The notes under the pieces are model-generated. The model worked only from the letters and a program-made list of their open reading frames with translations, had not been told where the DNA came from and made no database searches. A program made the position numbers and the translations under genes. Below are positions 26,137 to 34,180 of a stretch of DNA of 64,000 bases, piece by piece. Source of the stretch: Candidatus Melainabacteria bacterium MEL.A1 (GTDB lineage Bacteria > Cyanobacteriota > Vampirovibrionia > Gastranaerophilales > Gastranaerophilaceae); NCBI GenBank assembly GCA_001765415.1, contig CP017245.1, positions 868,001 through 932,000 on the forward strand, given 5' to 3'. How positions within the stretch are numbered: position 1 is the first letter of the stretch; the number at the start of each line of letters is the position of its first letter.

Positions 26137-27027
26137 ATGAAAAAGAATACTAAAGGAATACTTAGCGGAATTATAGCATCAACAAGTTACGGTATGAACC
26201 CATTATTCGGGTTGCCTTTATATGCGCAAGGGATTGGGGTAAACTCTGTGTTATTTTACAGATATTTTTTTGCCGTTTTAATTTATTATGCGTGGCTAAA
26301 ATGTTTCAAAAAAGTTTCTTTAAAAATATCTAAAAAAGAACTTATCCCGCTATTCTTGTTAGGAATATTCTTTTCGCTATCGTCATTAACCCTTTTTGAA
26401 GCATTTCACTACATAGAAGCAGGAATTGCCTGTACAATTTTATTCATATATCCGGTTATGGTTGCAATAATAATGGCAATTTTCTTCAAAGAAAAAATTA
26501 CTAAAACCGTCATCACTGCAATCATTTTAACCTCAATAGGGATAATACTTTTATATAACGGAAAAACAGGAACAACACTGAGTTTGAAAGGGATAAGTAT
26601 TGTCCTCTCATCTGCCCTTTTGTACGCACTTTATATCGTTGGAGTAAGAACAATTAAGTCCGTAAAAAATATGGATAGCGCACGATTAAGTTTTTATGTA
26701 ATGCTATTTGGCTTATTAGTTTATGTCATAAACCTAAATTTCTGCACAAAATTACAGATTTTACCGCACGCTACATCATGGCTATTGGCAATCGGATTAG
26801 CATTATTCCCAACAATAATTTCCTTAGAAACAATCACTATTGCAATTCAACTCATAGGTTCAACTAATACCGCAATTTTAGGAGCGTTAGAACCATTGAC
26901 CGCAATATTCTTCGGAATTTTATTCTTCCACGAACAATTAACCATAAGAATTTCTATAGGTGTAATCTTGATTTTGTTCGGTGTATTTATGATAATTTCA
27001 AGAAAAATGAAAGTTGACAAAATATAA
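26137..27027 (+). CDS. EamA/DMT-family transporter
   Basis: 296 residues with about ten membrane helices in two EamA repeats (about 8-140 and 150-290), the arrangement of drug/metabolite exporters. LGALEPLTAIFFGILFFHEQ near the end is the typical conserved helix pair. Substrate unknown; relatives export amino acids or take up metabolites. TATAAT lies at 26112-26117, giving a short leader without a Shine-Dalgarno; it faces the promoter of the nucleotidyltransferase. Confidence 0.9.
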   Translation: MKKNTKGILSGIIASTSYGMNPLFGLPLYAQGIGVNSVLFYRYFFAVLIYYAWLKCFKKVSLKISKKELIPLFLLGIFFSLSSLTLFEAFHYIEAGIACTILFIYPVMVAIIMAIFFKEKITKTVITAIILTSIGIILLYNGKTGTTLSLKGISIVLSSALLYALYIVGVRTIKSVKNMDSARLSFYVMLFGLLVYVINLNFCTKLQILPHATSWLLAIGLALFPTIISLETITIAIQLIGSTNTAILGALEPLTAIFFGILFFHEQLTIRISIGVILILFGVFMIISRKMKVDKI

Positions 27028-27042
27028 ACAAATACCTATTAT
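27014..27042 (+). promoter_or_regulatory. Consensus promoter of the 27049 gene (leaderless geometry)
   Basis: TTGACA (27014-27019), 17 nt, TATTAT (27037-27042), six nt, ATG 27049. The -35 box lies inside the last codons of the transporter gene. Confidence 0.7.
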
Positions 27043-27048
27043 AGAGAT

Positions 27049-28173
27049 ATGAAAAACTTTGGAATTTTAATGGCTCTACTTGTTATGTCTTGCGGTTTGT
27101 TGATATCATCAGCATCCGCAGAACCTGTTCGTCTTCCTCAAATTGGGGATAATTCAATTGACTATTATAGTATTCCCGATCGACCAGACTCTATTGGCTG
27201 GCAATACACTGATGACAACGATTATACAGATTTGTTGCCATATATGTTAAATCTTAGCAAAATCATCGATTATAAATGGAGTTATAAAGCAGATAAAAGA
27301 GCAACAAGTTACATAACAATTGCCAATATTACGATATACAGAGATGGAAGTTTTTCTACTCCTAAAATTGTAAAATCATCGTCAATACCGGATTATACTC
27401 AAAAAGTTCTTGATACACTAAATAGTTTTGCCTATCTACCGCCACTACCTTCTTCATACAATAGGAATGAATTTTCTGTAAACTTAATATTCGCACCCGA
27501 TGAGCCAACAAAAGAAGAAGTACAAAAATTTAAAGAACAAGGTTTAATACAATACATTAACGCAACACAGAACAAATTGCGAAACAATTGGAAGCCATCA
27601 ATGATTGGATATGCAAACAAAAGATATCGAACAGCTTTAGTATTTACTATCAAAAAAGACGGAAGTCTTTATGAAAACGGTGTAAACATTTTCCAATCTT
27701 CAGGAAGCACAAAATTTGACAAAGCATCAATTAAAGAAATAGAAAAAAATAGTTATGCACCACTTCCAGAAAAATATACAGAAGATTTATTAAGTTTAAT
27801 ATTTGTATATGATGTAAAAAGTATTATGTCACAAGATACAAGATATCCTCAATTGCAGGATACAAGATATCCTCAATCAAACATATATAATTGTTTCTTT
27901 GTAAACAACAATTTACGAATATTTAAAAACATTCAAAGAAAAGACGGATATGTTTGGTTGAACGCATATAAAACAACTCCAAACACAGGTTCATACTTAT
28001 GGCGTACAAAAGTTGATTGTCGCAACCAACTAATCGGGATTAAAAAATCTTACGCAGGAGATTTTGATTATTTATACAAAGAACCGGTTTTGACAAACTT
28101 TAATACAACTATGCAAGATATAAATAAAAATAGTGATTACAAAGCAATTTACGATTGTGTTTGCAGATACTAA
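27049..28173 (+). CDS. Secreted protein with two TonB/TolA-like domains
   Basis: 374 residues, signal peptide cleaved near 25 (SSASAEP). Two successive beta-alpha units resemble the TonB C-terminal fold: one at about 75-150 (IANITIYRDGSFSTPKIVKS) and one at about 175-260 (LRNNWKPS, then ALVFTIKKDGSLYENGVNIF). Each ends in a YxPLP segment followed by a V/LIF strand. A short repeat DTRYPQ occurs twice near 264-276. The C-terminal 100 residues are not recognised and contain four Cys. It lacks a membrane anchor, so it would act in the periplasm. Confidence 0.65.
   Translation: MKNFGILMALLVMSCGLLISSASAEPVRLPQIGDNSIDYYSIPDRPDSIGWQYTDDNDYTDLLPYMLNLSKIIDYKWSYKADKRATSYITIANITIYRDGSFSTPKIVKSSSIPDYTQKVLDTLNSFAYLPPLPSSYNRNEFSVNLIFAPDEPTKEEVQKFKEQGLIQYINATQNKLRNNWKPSMIGYANKRYRTALVFTIKKDGSLYENGVNIFQSSGSTKFDKASIKEIEKNSYAPLPEKYTEDLLSLIFVYDVKSIMSQDTRYPQLQDTRYPQSNIYNCFFVNNNLRIFKNIQRKDGYVWLNAYKTTPNTGSYLWRTKVDCRNQLIGIKKSYAGDFDYLYKEPVLTNFNTTMQDINKNSDYKAIYDCVCRY
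27835..27877 (+). repeat. 24-bp-period direct repeat inside the 27049 gene
   Basis: GATACAAGATATCCTCAAT occurs at 27835-27853 and 27859-27877, encoding DTRYPQ twice. A recent in-frame tandem duplication of eight codons. Confidence 0.85.
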
Positions 28174-28179
28174 AAAATT

Positions 28180-28620
28180 ATGATTAGAAAAATAAAACCA
28201 ACAGATAGAGATTTTTATATAAATTCGGTCAAAGCTTTTTATAGCTCTGATGCGGTTTTGCACGATATTCCAACCGAGCATATAACCAAAACATTTGATG
28301 AATTGATGAAATCCGACACTTACATTGAATGCTATATTTTTGAAAAAGATAATCAAAAAGCCGGTTATGCACTTTTAGCCAAAATGTTTTCTCAAGAAGC
28401 TGGCGGAGAAGTTATTTGGATTGACGAAATTTTTGTATTACCACAATTTAGGTCAATTGGATTGGGAAGTGAGTTTTTTGAATTTATCAAAAAGAACTCA
28501 AATCCCGCAAGATTTCGCCTAGAATTTTGTCCCGATAATAAAAAAGCTATTGAAGTTTACAAAAGGCAAGGCTTCAGCACTTTAGAATACGGACAAATGT
28601 ATTATGATGTCAAATCCTAA
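28180..28620 (+). CDS. GNAT-family N-acetyltransferase
   Basis: 146 residues with the GNAT acetyl-CoA fold: IDEIFVLPQFRSIGLGSEFFEF near 85-106 contains the R/QxxGxG/A phosphopyrophosphate loop, and NKKAIEVYKRQGFSTLEYGQM is the C-terminal motif. Substrate unknown. It follows the double TonB-like gene by 6 bp and is probably co-transcribed. Its 3' end overlaps ispD by 4 bp. Confidence 0.88.
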   Translation: MIRKIKPTDRDFYINSVKAFYSSDAVLHDIPTEHITKTFDELMKSDTYIECYIFEKDNQKAGYALLAKMFSQEAGGEVIWIDEIFVLPQFRSIGLGSEFFEFIKKNSNPARFRLEFCPDNKKAIEVYKRQGFSTLEYGQMYYDVKS

Positions 28621-29270
28621 CTCAAATAAACTTTTGCAATATCAATATCATTTTGGGTCGTAATTTTAATATTTTTATAACTACCATTCAAAATATAAAC
28701 AGTCTGCCCCAATTCTTCCAACATGCCGGCATCATCAGTAAAACTCTGCCCGAATAATTTTACATGCGCATCTTTTATTAAATCGTATTGAAAAGCTTGT
28801 GGAGTTTGAGTATTATATAATTTTGAGCGGTCAATTGTTCTAATAATTTTGCCGTCTTGAACTTCTTTTATCGTATCAATCGTTTTAGTTGCGACAGTCA
28901 AAGCCTTTTTAGAAATTACTTCTTCAATTGCAAGATTAATTAAATCTGTTGATATCATTGGTCTTGCGGCATCATGAATTAATACATAGTCACATTCATC
29001 AGCTCTCAAACCGTTAAAAACAGATTCTTGCCTTGTTGCGCCACCTTCAATAATTTGCACCTTTTTGCAATCTTTCAAAATCTCTTTCAATTCATCCATA
29101 ATCGCAATATTTGCACAAATTATAATCTTATCAACATTTGATTTTTCAAAAGCCTCAACAGTATATTTTATAACTTCTTTGTTATTAATCTTTTCTAACA
29201 ATTTATTTTTATTCCCAAAACGAGAAGAAGTTCCTCCAGCAGGAATAATTGCATTTACTTTAAATTTCAT
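28617..29270 (-). CDS. ispD: 2-C-methyl-D-erythritol 4-phosphate cytidylyltransferase
   Basis: 217 residues; third step of the non-mevalonate isoprenoid pathway, making CDP-ME. The CTP-binding loop is IIPAGGTSSRFGNKNKL (8-24), with GGATRQESV near 77, VLIHDAARP near 96 and TDDAGMLE near 176, all diagnostic. It overlaps the thiL stop by 4 bp (ATGA), so translation is coupled. With uppS (49997) in the same window, isoprenoid supply for the cell wall is partly covered. Confidence 0.95.
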   Translation of the reverse strand: MKFKVNAIIPAGGTSSRFGNKNKLLEKINNKEVIKYTVEAFEKSNVDKIIICANIAIMDELKEILKDCKKVQIIEGGATRQESVFNGLRADECDYVLIHDAARPMISTDLINLAIEEVISKKALTVATKTIDTIKEVQDGKIIRTIDRSKLYNTQTPQAFQYDLIKDAHVKLFGQSFTDDAGMLEELGQTVYILNGSYKNIKITTQNDIDIAKVYLS

Positions 29271-30169
29271 TTATTTTGCTCCCTAAAATGATTAAACAAT
29301 TTGTCATCAATATCTTGATAAAATTCTCCATCTATTTCCAAACCGACTTCTCCCTCAACAATTTCTCCAATTTGAATTAAATTTTTTTCATCAGATAAAA
29401 AATCTCTTGGAATAGCCGCCACCAGTTTGTAATCCTCTCCTCCATACAAAACTGTTTGCATATCAACATCTTTATCATGCGGAATTTTTGAAGTATCAAC
29501 TTTTACCTTTACACCACTTGCGTTTGCAATTTGAATTAGCGCATCAGCCAACCCATCAGACGTATCCATCATAGCATAATCAAAATCTATATTTTGCGCA
29601 ATTTTTTTAGAAATTTCTCTTTCTGCAACGGGCATAAGGTGAGCATTTATAAATTTTGAATTTACGTTATCTTTTTTCCCATCAAGCAGTAATTTCAAGC
29701 CCATTGCGCTATTACCATGTTCGCCGGAAACAACTATTTTGTAGCCAATTTTTGCATTACTTCTTGACGAAATTTTTCTATTCTTGTCACTTCCAATCGC
29801 CGTTACAGAAATAAATAATTTGTCACTTCCTGTCAAATCACCACCGACAATTTTCATATCACCTGCTGCGGCTTTTGCCCCCTTATAAAATTCTTCAACA
29901 AATTTTTCATCTACATAATTTGGCAAAGATAATGCAACAGTCAAATATTTAGGTTCAGCTCCAGATGCACAAATATCACTAACATTAACCATTACAGACT
30001 TATAACCCAATTGAAAAGGAGTTATTAAATCTAATCTAAAATGTATATCTTCAACTAAACTGTCTTGAGAAACAACAATTCCTAAATCCTTTAAATAAGC
30101 GCAATCGTCACCTATATATTCGGAATTTAAGTTTAATTTTATTATTCTGATTAATTCTTTTTCGTTCAT
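29267..30169 (-). CDS. thiL: Thiamine-monophosphate kinase
   Basis: 300 residues; phosphorylates thiamine monophosphate to the cofactor thiamine pyrophosphate. Family motifs: YIGDDCAYL near 17, DSLVEDIHF near 36, VNVSDICASGAEPKYLTVAL near 61, GGDLTGS near 108 and MDTSDGLADAL near 202. Its ATG overlaps the GGDEF gene stop in TAATG and its stop overlaps ispD, so it is the middle gene of a tight operon. Confidence 0.95.
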   Translation of the reverse strand: MNEKELIRIIKLNLNSEYIGDDCAYLKDLGIVVSQDSLVEDIHFRLDLITPFQLGYKSVMVNVSDICASGAEPKYLTVALSLPNYVDEKFVEEFYKGAKAAAGDMKIVGGDLTGSDKLFISVTAIGSDKNRKISSRSNAKIGYKIVVSGEHGNSAMGLKLLLDGKKDNVNSKFINAHLMPVAEREISKKIAQNIDFDYAMMDTSDGLADALIQIANASGVKVKVDTSKIPHDKDVDMQTVLYGGEDYKLVAAIPRDFLSDEKNLIQIGEIVEGEVGLEIDGEFYQDIDDKLFNHFREQNK

Positions 30170-32058
30170 TATATATCGTGGTCAATTAGCGAGATAAATT
30201 CTTCTACCAAAGTAGAATTCCATTTCTTACCTGCATCCTGTTTAATCAATTCTATAGCCTGTTTCGGAGTTAATTCTGCTCTATATGTTCTTGGTTCTGT
30301 CAATGCAAAATAAGCATCCACAATCAAAATAATTTGCGAAGTCATTGGAATTTCTTCTTTCGCAATTTTTGACGGATAACCCGTTCCATCCCAGTTTTCA
30401 TGGTGGTGTTCAATTATCGGAATAACATCTTGAATATAACTTATCGGTTTCAAAATTTCTCTTGCGGCAATAAGCGGATGTTCTTTGATATGATTGCGTT
30501 CTTCCTCCGTCAACGGAGCTGTTTTTTGAAGAAGATCAGCCGGCAACATCAAGTTTCCAATATCATACAAAAGCATTGCAATTCTAAGTTTGTCGATATC
30601 ATCTTTCGGCAAATCAAAACGTTTCGCAAGGCTAACCGCAAGCTGAACTTTTGATTTCATAACTCCTGAATGATGCAATGGATTGTAAGTTTGAGTTAAC
30701 ATATCTGCAACAGTATAAAGTGCTTCTTTAGGAACTTCATCCGTTTTAAGTTTGTTTTTAAGATTTTCGGTAACATCTTTATTTAACGGAATATTATGTT
30801 TTGACAAAATATCCATAAATGTATTAACCGCAATTTCTTGCCAACTTGTTTCATTAATAGGTTTAGCCAAAGTCACTTGATTACGCCCGTTACGTTTCGA
30901 TTGATACATAGCCTGATCAGTTAATTCAAGAATATCTTCAATATTGTCAGAATGTTCTAAAAATGTTGCAACACCTATACTTGCGGTAATATGTCCGATT
31001 GTATCAAGTTGTTCACTTTCAAGAGCTTTTCTAATTCTTTCCGCAGCAATCATTGCACCATTTGAATCAACACCCGGAAGAATTACGTTAAATTCTTCTC
31101 CACCCATACGAGCTGCCGTATCAATGGAACGAGCATTTTTCTTCAAAACATTTGCAACAGTTTTAATTGCCAAATCACCGTACGCATGCCCGTATTTGTC
31201 GTTAATTTGTTTCAAATGATCCAAATCTAATCCTACAATACTAAACGGTTGTTGTTGACGCATTGCACGAGTAACTTCTTTTTTCAAATATTCTTCAAAA
31301 TATCTTCTATTATAAAGTCCTGTCAAACCATCTGTAACAGCTTGCGACTTAACCTCTTCAAACAAATCCGCAATAGTTATTGCCATTTCAATTTGTTGAG
31401 CAAAAATCGTCAAAAAATCAGTTTCGCCATTCGTCATTTCTTTTCTTGAAGAAAACACGTTAAACCAGCCATAATGAGTATTTCTTGAATATAGTGGTAT
31501 TGTAATTATTGATTTGCAAGCATTTTCATTATTTATAATATAAATAATATCGTCAGAAATTTCAGGAATAACAGATTTTAAAGTTTCCCCAACTTCTGTT
31601 GTTTGCATAATTGTTTTTTCTGCTGCGGCTTTTGCATAAATACTATCATTAGAATATTCAAGTCTTTTGGTTAAAATTGTTCCTTTAATAAGTTTGTCAA
31701 TCCGTTTGATAGCATCATCATTTGATTGCGCCAAAACACACAGGTAAACCCCCATTTCATCTTCACATTTTTTGATAATATTACAATGGAGATATCCAAG
31801 TTCTCCTTGAATATTATTAACAATAGTTTCTAACACGCTCTGCAATGGTCTTGAAGCATTCATCATATCCCAAATATGTTGCAAAGTAAGCATTCTCTTA
31901 TTTGCGATATTCAGCTCATGGGTACGCTCTTTAATCTCTTGCTCTAATTGCAAATTACGCTCATAAATTTCAAGATAATCCTGTTTTCCATTGTAGATGG
32001 TATTTTCTACTTCAGAAACCTGTTTATATATATACTTTAATTTATCTAAGAAACTCAT
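30169..32058 (-). CDS. GAF-GGDEF-HD-GYP protein, c-di-GMP signalling, HD site degenerate
   Basis: 629 residues. An N-terminal coiled coil (about 5-55), then a GAF-like sensor domain (about 65-225). Next is a diguanylate cyclase domain: TDGLTGLYNRRYF near 250, LDLDHLKQINDKYGHAYGD near 278, and the active MGGEEF near 317, preceded by a complete inhibitory RxxD site (RSID, five residues upstream). The C-terminal domain is HD-GYP-like with HHENWDGTGYPS near 550, but the HD pair is YD (LLYDIGN), replacing the metal-ligand His. It probably makes c-di-GMP, and the HD-GYP part may only bind it. The ATG at 32058 lies six nt after TATAAT; a longer in-frame start is doubtful. Confidence 0.9.
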   Translation of the reverse strand: MSFLDKLKYIYKQVSEVENTIYNGKQDYLEIYERNLQLEQEIKERTHELNIANKRMLTLQHIWDMMNASRPLQSVLETIVNNIQGELGYLHCNIIKKCEDEMGVYLCVLAQSNDDAIKRIDKLIKGTILTKRLEYSNDSIYAKAAAEKTIMQTTEVGETLKSVIPEISDDIIYIINNENACKSIITIPLYSRNTHYGWFNVFSSRKEMTNGETDFLTIFAQQIEMAITIADLFEEVKSQAVTDGLTGLYNRRYFEEYLKKEVTRAMRQQQPFSIVGLDLDHLKQINDKYGHAYGDLAIKTVANVLKKNARSIDTAARMGGEEFNVILPGVDSNGAMIAAERIRKALESEQLDTIGHITASIGVATFLEHSDNIEDILELTDQAMYQSKRNGRNQVTLAKPINETSWQEIAVNTFMDILSKHNIPLNKDVTENLKNKLKTDEVPKEALYTVADMLTQTYNPLHHSGVMKSKVQLAVSLAKRFDLPKDDIDKLRIAMLLYDIGNLMLPADLLQKTAPLTEEERNHIKEHPLIAAREILKPISYIQDVIPIIEHHHENWDGTGYPSKIAKEEIPMTSQIILIVDAYFALTEPRTYRAELTPKQAIELIKQDAGKKWNSTLVEEFISLIDHDI

Positions 32059-32064
32059 ATATTT

Positions 32065-32092
32065 ATTATACACTATGTTCGCAGTTTTGTAA
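32065..32092 (-). promoter_or_regulatory. Internal promoter of the GGDEF gene (leaderless geometry)
   Basis: Read leftward: TTACAA (32092-32087), 16 nt, TATAAT (32070-32065), six nt, ATG 32058. It lies in the last codons of the heptosyltransferase gene, so GGDEF-thiL-ispD can be expressed separately from the upstream pair. Confidence 0.6.
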
Positions 32093-33127
32093 TATTTTGT
32101 TAACAATATTTATAATTTCTTCGGGTTCCGGATAATTTACACACTGTTCTGCACCTTCCCCCTCAATCATACATTTGCGAGGACTATTACAAGGCTGACA
32201 TTTCAAATGCCCAGAAATTGCAAAATATTTATTATCATCACCAAAAGGTCCATAACTTGATGGCGGTGTACAACAAAATATAGAAATTACTGCCGGAATA
32301 TTGGTTGCTCTTGCCAAATGCGCACTGCCAGAATCAGGAGCCATAACTAGAACAGCCCTTGAAAAAAGTTCTATCAAATCTTTTATACCAGTTTTTCCTG
32401 CAAGGTTTAAGAAATTATCACCGCTTATATAAGAAATTAACTCATTATCACACGCACCACCGCTAAACACTAAAGTACATTTGTCTTTTATTGAATTTAC
32501 AACTGCTCTCCAATTATCTTTATTCCAATGTTTTAATTTTCTAGTAGTAGCAGGTGCAATAACAACAATAGGTTTAGATTTATCAACATCTTTCAACAAC
32601 TCATCAACCTTTAATTTTGTTTCATCACTAACTTTAGGAAGCGTAAATTTAACTTCATCTGCACCTTCCAATCCCAAATATTTCGCATACCAAAGATGTT
32701 GAAATACTGCGTGAGCGGAAAAATTTACACTCGGAATAGGGTCAATAACCTCATTTCCGCCAAAACTAGAAAATTCCCTGCCGTTTTTCAAACAAATTCT
32801 ACGTTTTGCTCCGCACAATTTCATCCAAATCATACTTTTGAACATCATTTGAGTATCAATTGCAATATCAAAATGTTCTTTTCTTATTTTTCTTACAATA
32901 CTTAGAAATTCAAAGAAATTTTTAATCGAAAATCCGTCTTTTTTCCATCTCTGCAAAGGAATTAGAATAGCGTTTTTGACGGCAGGATTGTTTTTTACTA
33001 CATCAATTCCCTTTTCAGAAACCAACCATGTAACCTCGAAACCGTTTCTTTGTAAAACATTTGCAAGCGGAATATTAAAAATCACATCTCCAAGAGAAGA
33101 AAGTCGCACTAACATTATTTTTTTCAT
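32066..33127 (-). CDS. Glycosyltransferase family 9 (heptosyltransferase-like)
   Basis: 353 residues with the GT9/ADP-heptose:LPS heptosyltransferase layout. The N-terminus MLVRLSSLGDVIFNIPLAN holds the acceptor-side SxxGD motif with the catalytic Asp. The C-terminal domain has VVIAPATTRKLKHWNKDNW near 190 and the sugar-nucleotide loop VMAPDSGSAHLARA near 262. A cysteine cluster near the end (CQPCNSPRKC) is common in this family. The substrate is likely a surface lipid-linked core sugar. It overlaps the ROK kinase gene by 4 bp, suggesting that the two work in the same sugar pathway. Confidence 0.9.
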   Translation of the reverse strand: MKKIMLVRLSSLGDVIFNIPLANVLQRNGFEVTWLVSEKGIDVVKNNPAVKNAILIPLQRWKKDGFSIKNFFEFLSIVRKIRKEHFDIAIDTQMMFKSMIWMKLCGAKRRICLKNGREFSSFGGNEVIDPIPSVNFSAHAVFQHLWYAKYLGLEGADEVKFTLPKVSDETKLKVDELLKDVDKSKPIVVIAPATTRKLKHWNKDNWRAVVNSIKDKCTLVFSGGACDNELISYISGDNFLNLAGKTGIKDLIELFSRAVLVMAPDSGSAHLARATNIPAVISIFCCTPPSSYGPFGDDNKYFAISGHLKCQPCNSPRKCMIEGEGAEQCVNYPEPEEIINIVNKILQNCEHSV

Positions 33128-34089
33128 AAAATCTCCTCTCTTTCATCTAAAAGTGCTGCTCCAATAACTCCAGAGTAATCGCCCAATATAGTTTTACTAA
33201 ACCTTATTTTTTCAGCAGGAACAGGTAGGGATTTTGATTTCGCTTTTTTAATCGTTTGTTTATAGAAATAATCAACTGCTTCAATTAATCCACCACCAAG
33301 AATTATTAATTCAGGGTTTATCAAATTAATTACACTCGCAAGACCGCCAGAAAGATACTCTGACGCCTCAGAAACACACTGTGTAACAAGTTCATCTTCT
33401 CTTTCTATAGATTTCCTAATCATACTGGAAGTTATCGCTTTTCCTTCCTCTAAATACTCTGAAATACAAGATTTTCTTCCTTTTTTCAAAGCTCCTTCAA
33501 TTCTTGTTTCTATTGCGCTACGAGAAGCGTAAGCTTCTAAACATCCGTGCGCACCGCAAGCACAAGGGCGACCATTCAAATCAACAATTATATGTCCAAG
33601 TTCTCCAGCTGTTCCGGTTGCTCCATAAATTATGTGTCCATTTTTAACAATAGCCGAGCCAATTCCTGTACCGACAAAAACACAAACAAAGTCAGCACAA
33701 CCTTTTCCGGCTCCAAACTTTTGTTCGCCAATCGTCGCAACTTCAACATCATTACCAACAAAAACTGGAATATTAAATTTATTTTGCAAAATTTCTTTCA
33801 AATTCAAATTATAACAATCTAAATTTGGCGCACCAATTATAATTCCGTTCTTCCTGTCAATTTGCCCCGCAGAACCAATACCAATAGAACTAATCTCCGT
33901 AAAAGATTTTCCACTTTCCTCAAGCAGTTCTTCCACTCCCTCAACCATCTTTCTAACAATGTTTTCAGGACCTTTTTCTTTTTTAGTCTTTTTTTTGATA
34001 TGGCTAACTACTTTTCCACTCTCTTTTTCAACTAACCCGATTAGGATTTTTGTTCCGCCAAGATCAATTCCAATTGAATATTTTTTCAT
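33124..34089 (-). CDS. ROK-family sugar kinase (glucokinase-like)
   Basis: 321 residues. N-terminal ATP loop GIDLGGTKILIGLV (8-21). Catalytic Asp in VFVGNDVEVATIGE near 106. The GHIIVDLNGRPCACGAHGCLE segment contains the ROK zinc motif CxCGxxGCxE. IINLINPELIILGGG near 260 is the ROK C-terminal motif. Glucose or N-acetylmannosamine/N-acetylglucosamine are the usual substrates. First gene of a leftward operon with the heptosyltransferase. Confidence 0.92.
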   Translation of the reverse strand: MKKYSIGIDLGGTKILIGLVEKESGKVVSHIKKKTKKEKGPENIVRKMVEGVEELLEESGKSFTEISSIGIGSAGQIDRKNGIIIGAPNLDCYNLNLKEILQNKFNIPVFVGNDVEVATIGEQKFGAGKGCADFVCVFVGTGIGSAIVKNGHIIYGATGTAGELGHIIVDLNGRPCACGAHGCLEAYASRSAIETRIEGALKKGRKSCISEYLEEGKAITSSMIRKSIEREDELVTQCVSEASEYLSGGLASVINLINPELIILGGGLIEAVDYFYKQTIKKAKSKSLPVPAEKIRFSKTILGDYSGVIGAALLDEREEIL

Positions 34090-34098
34090 ATATTTTGA

Positions 34099-34127
34099 AT
34101 TATAAACTAAAAACTTAAAATTTGCAA
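34099..34127 (-). promoter_or_regulatory. Promoter of the ROK-heptosyltransferase operon
   Basis: Read leftward: TTGCAA (34127-34122), 17 nt, TATAAT (34104-34099), nine nt, ATG 34089. No Shine-Dalgarno; leader at most a few bases. Confidence 0.65.
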
Positions 34128-34180
34128 AATCCCAGATTATTTGCTACCATGTTAATTATTAGATAAGGGAGATGTAAAAT

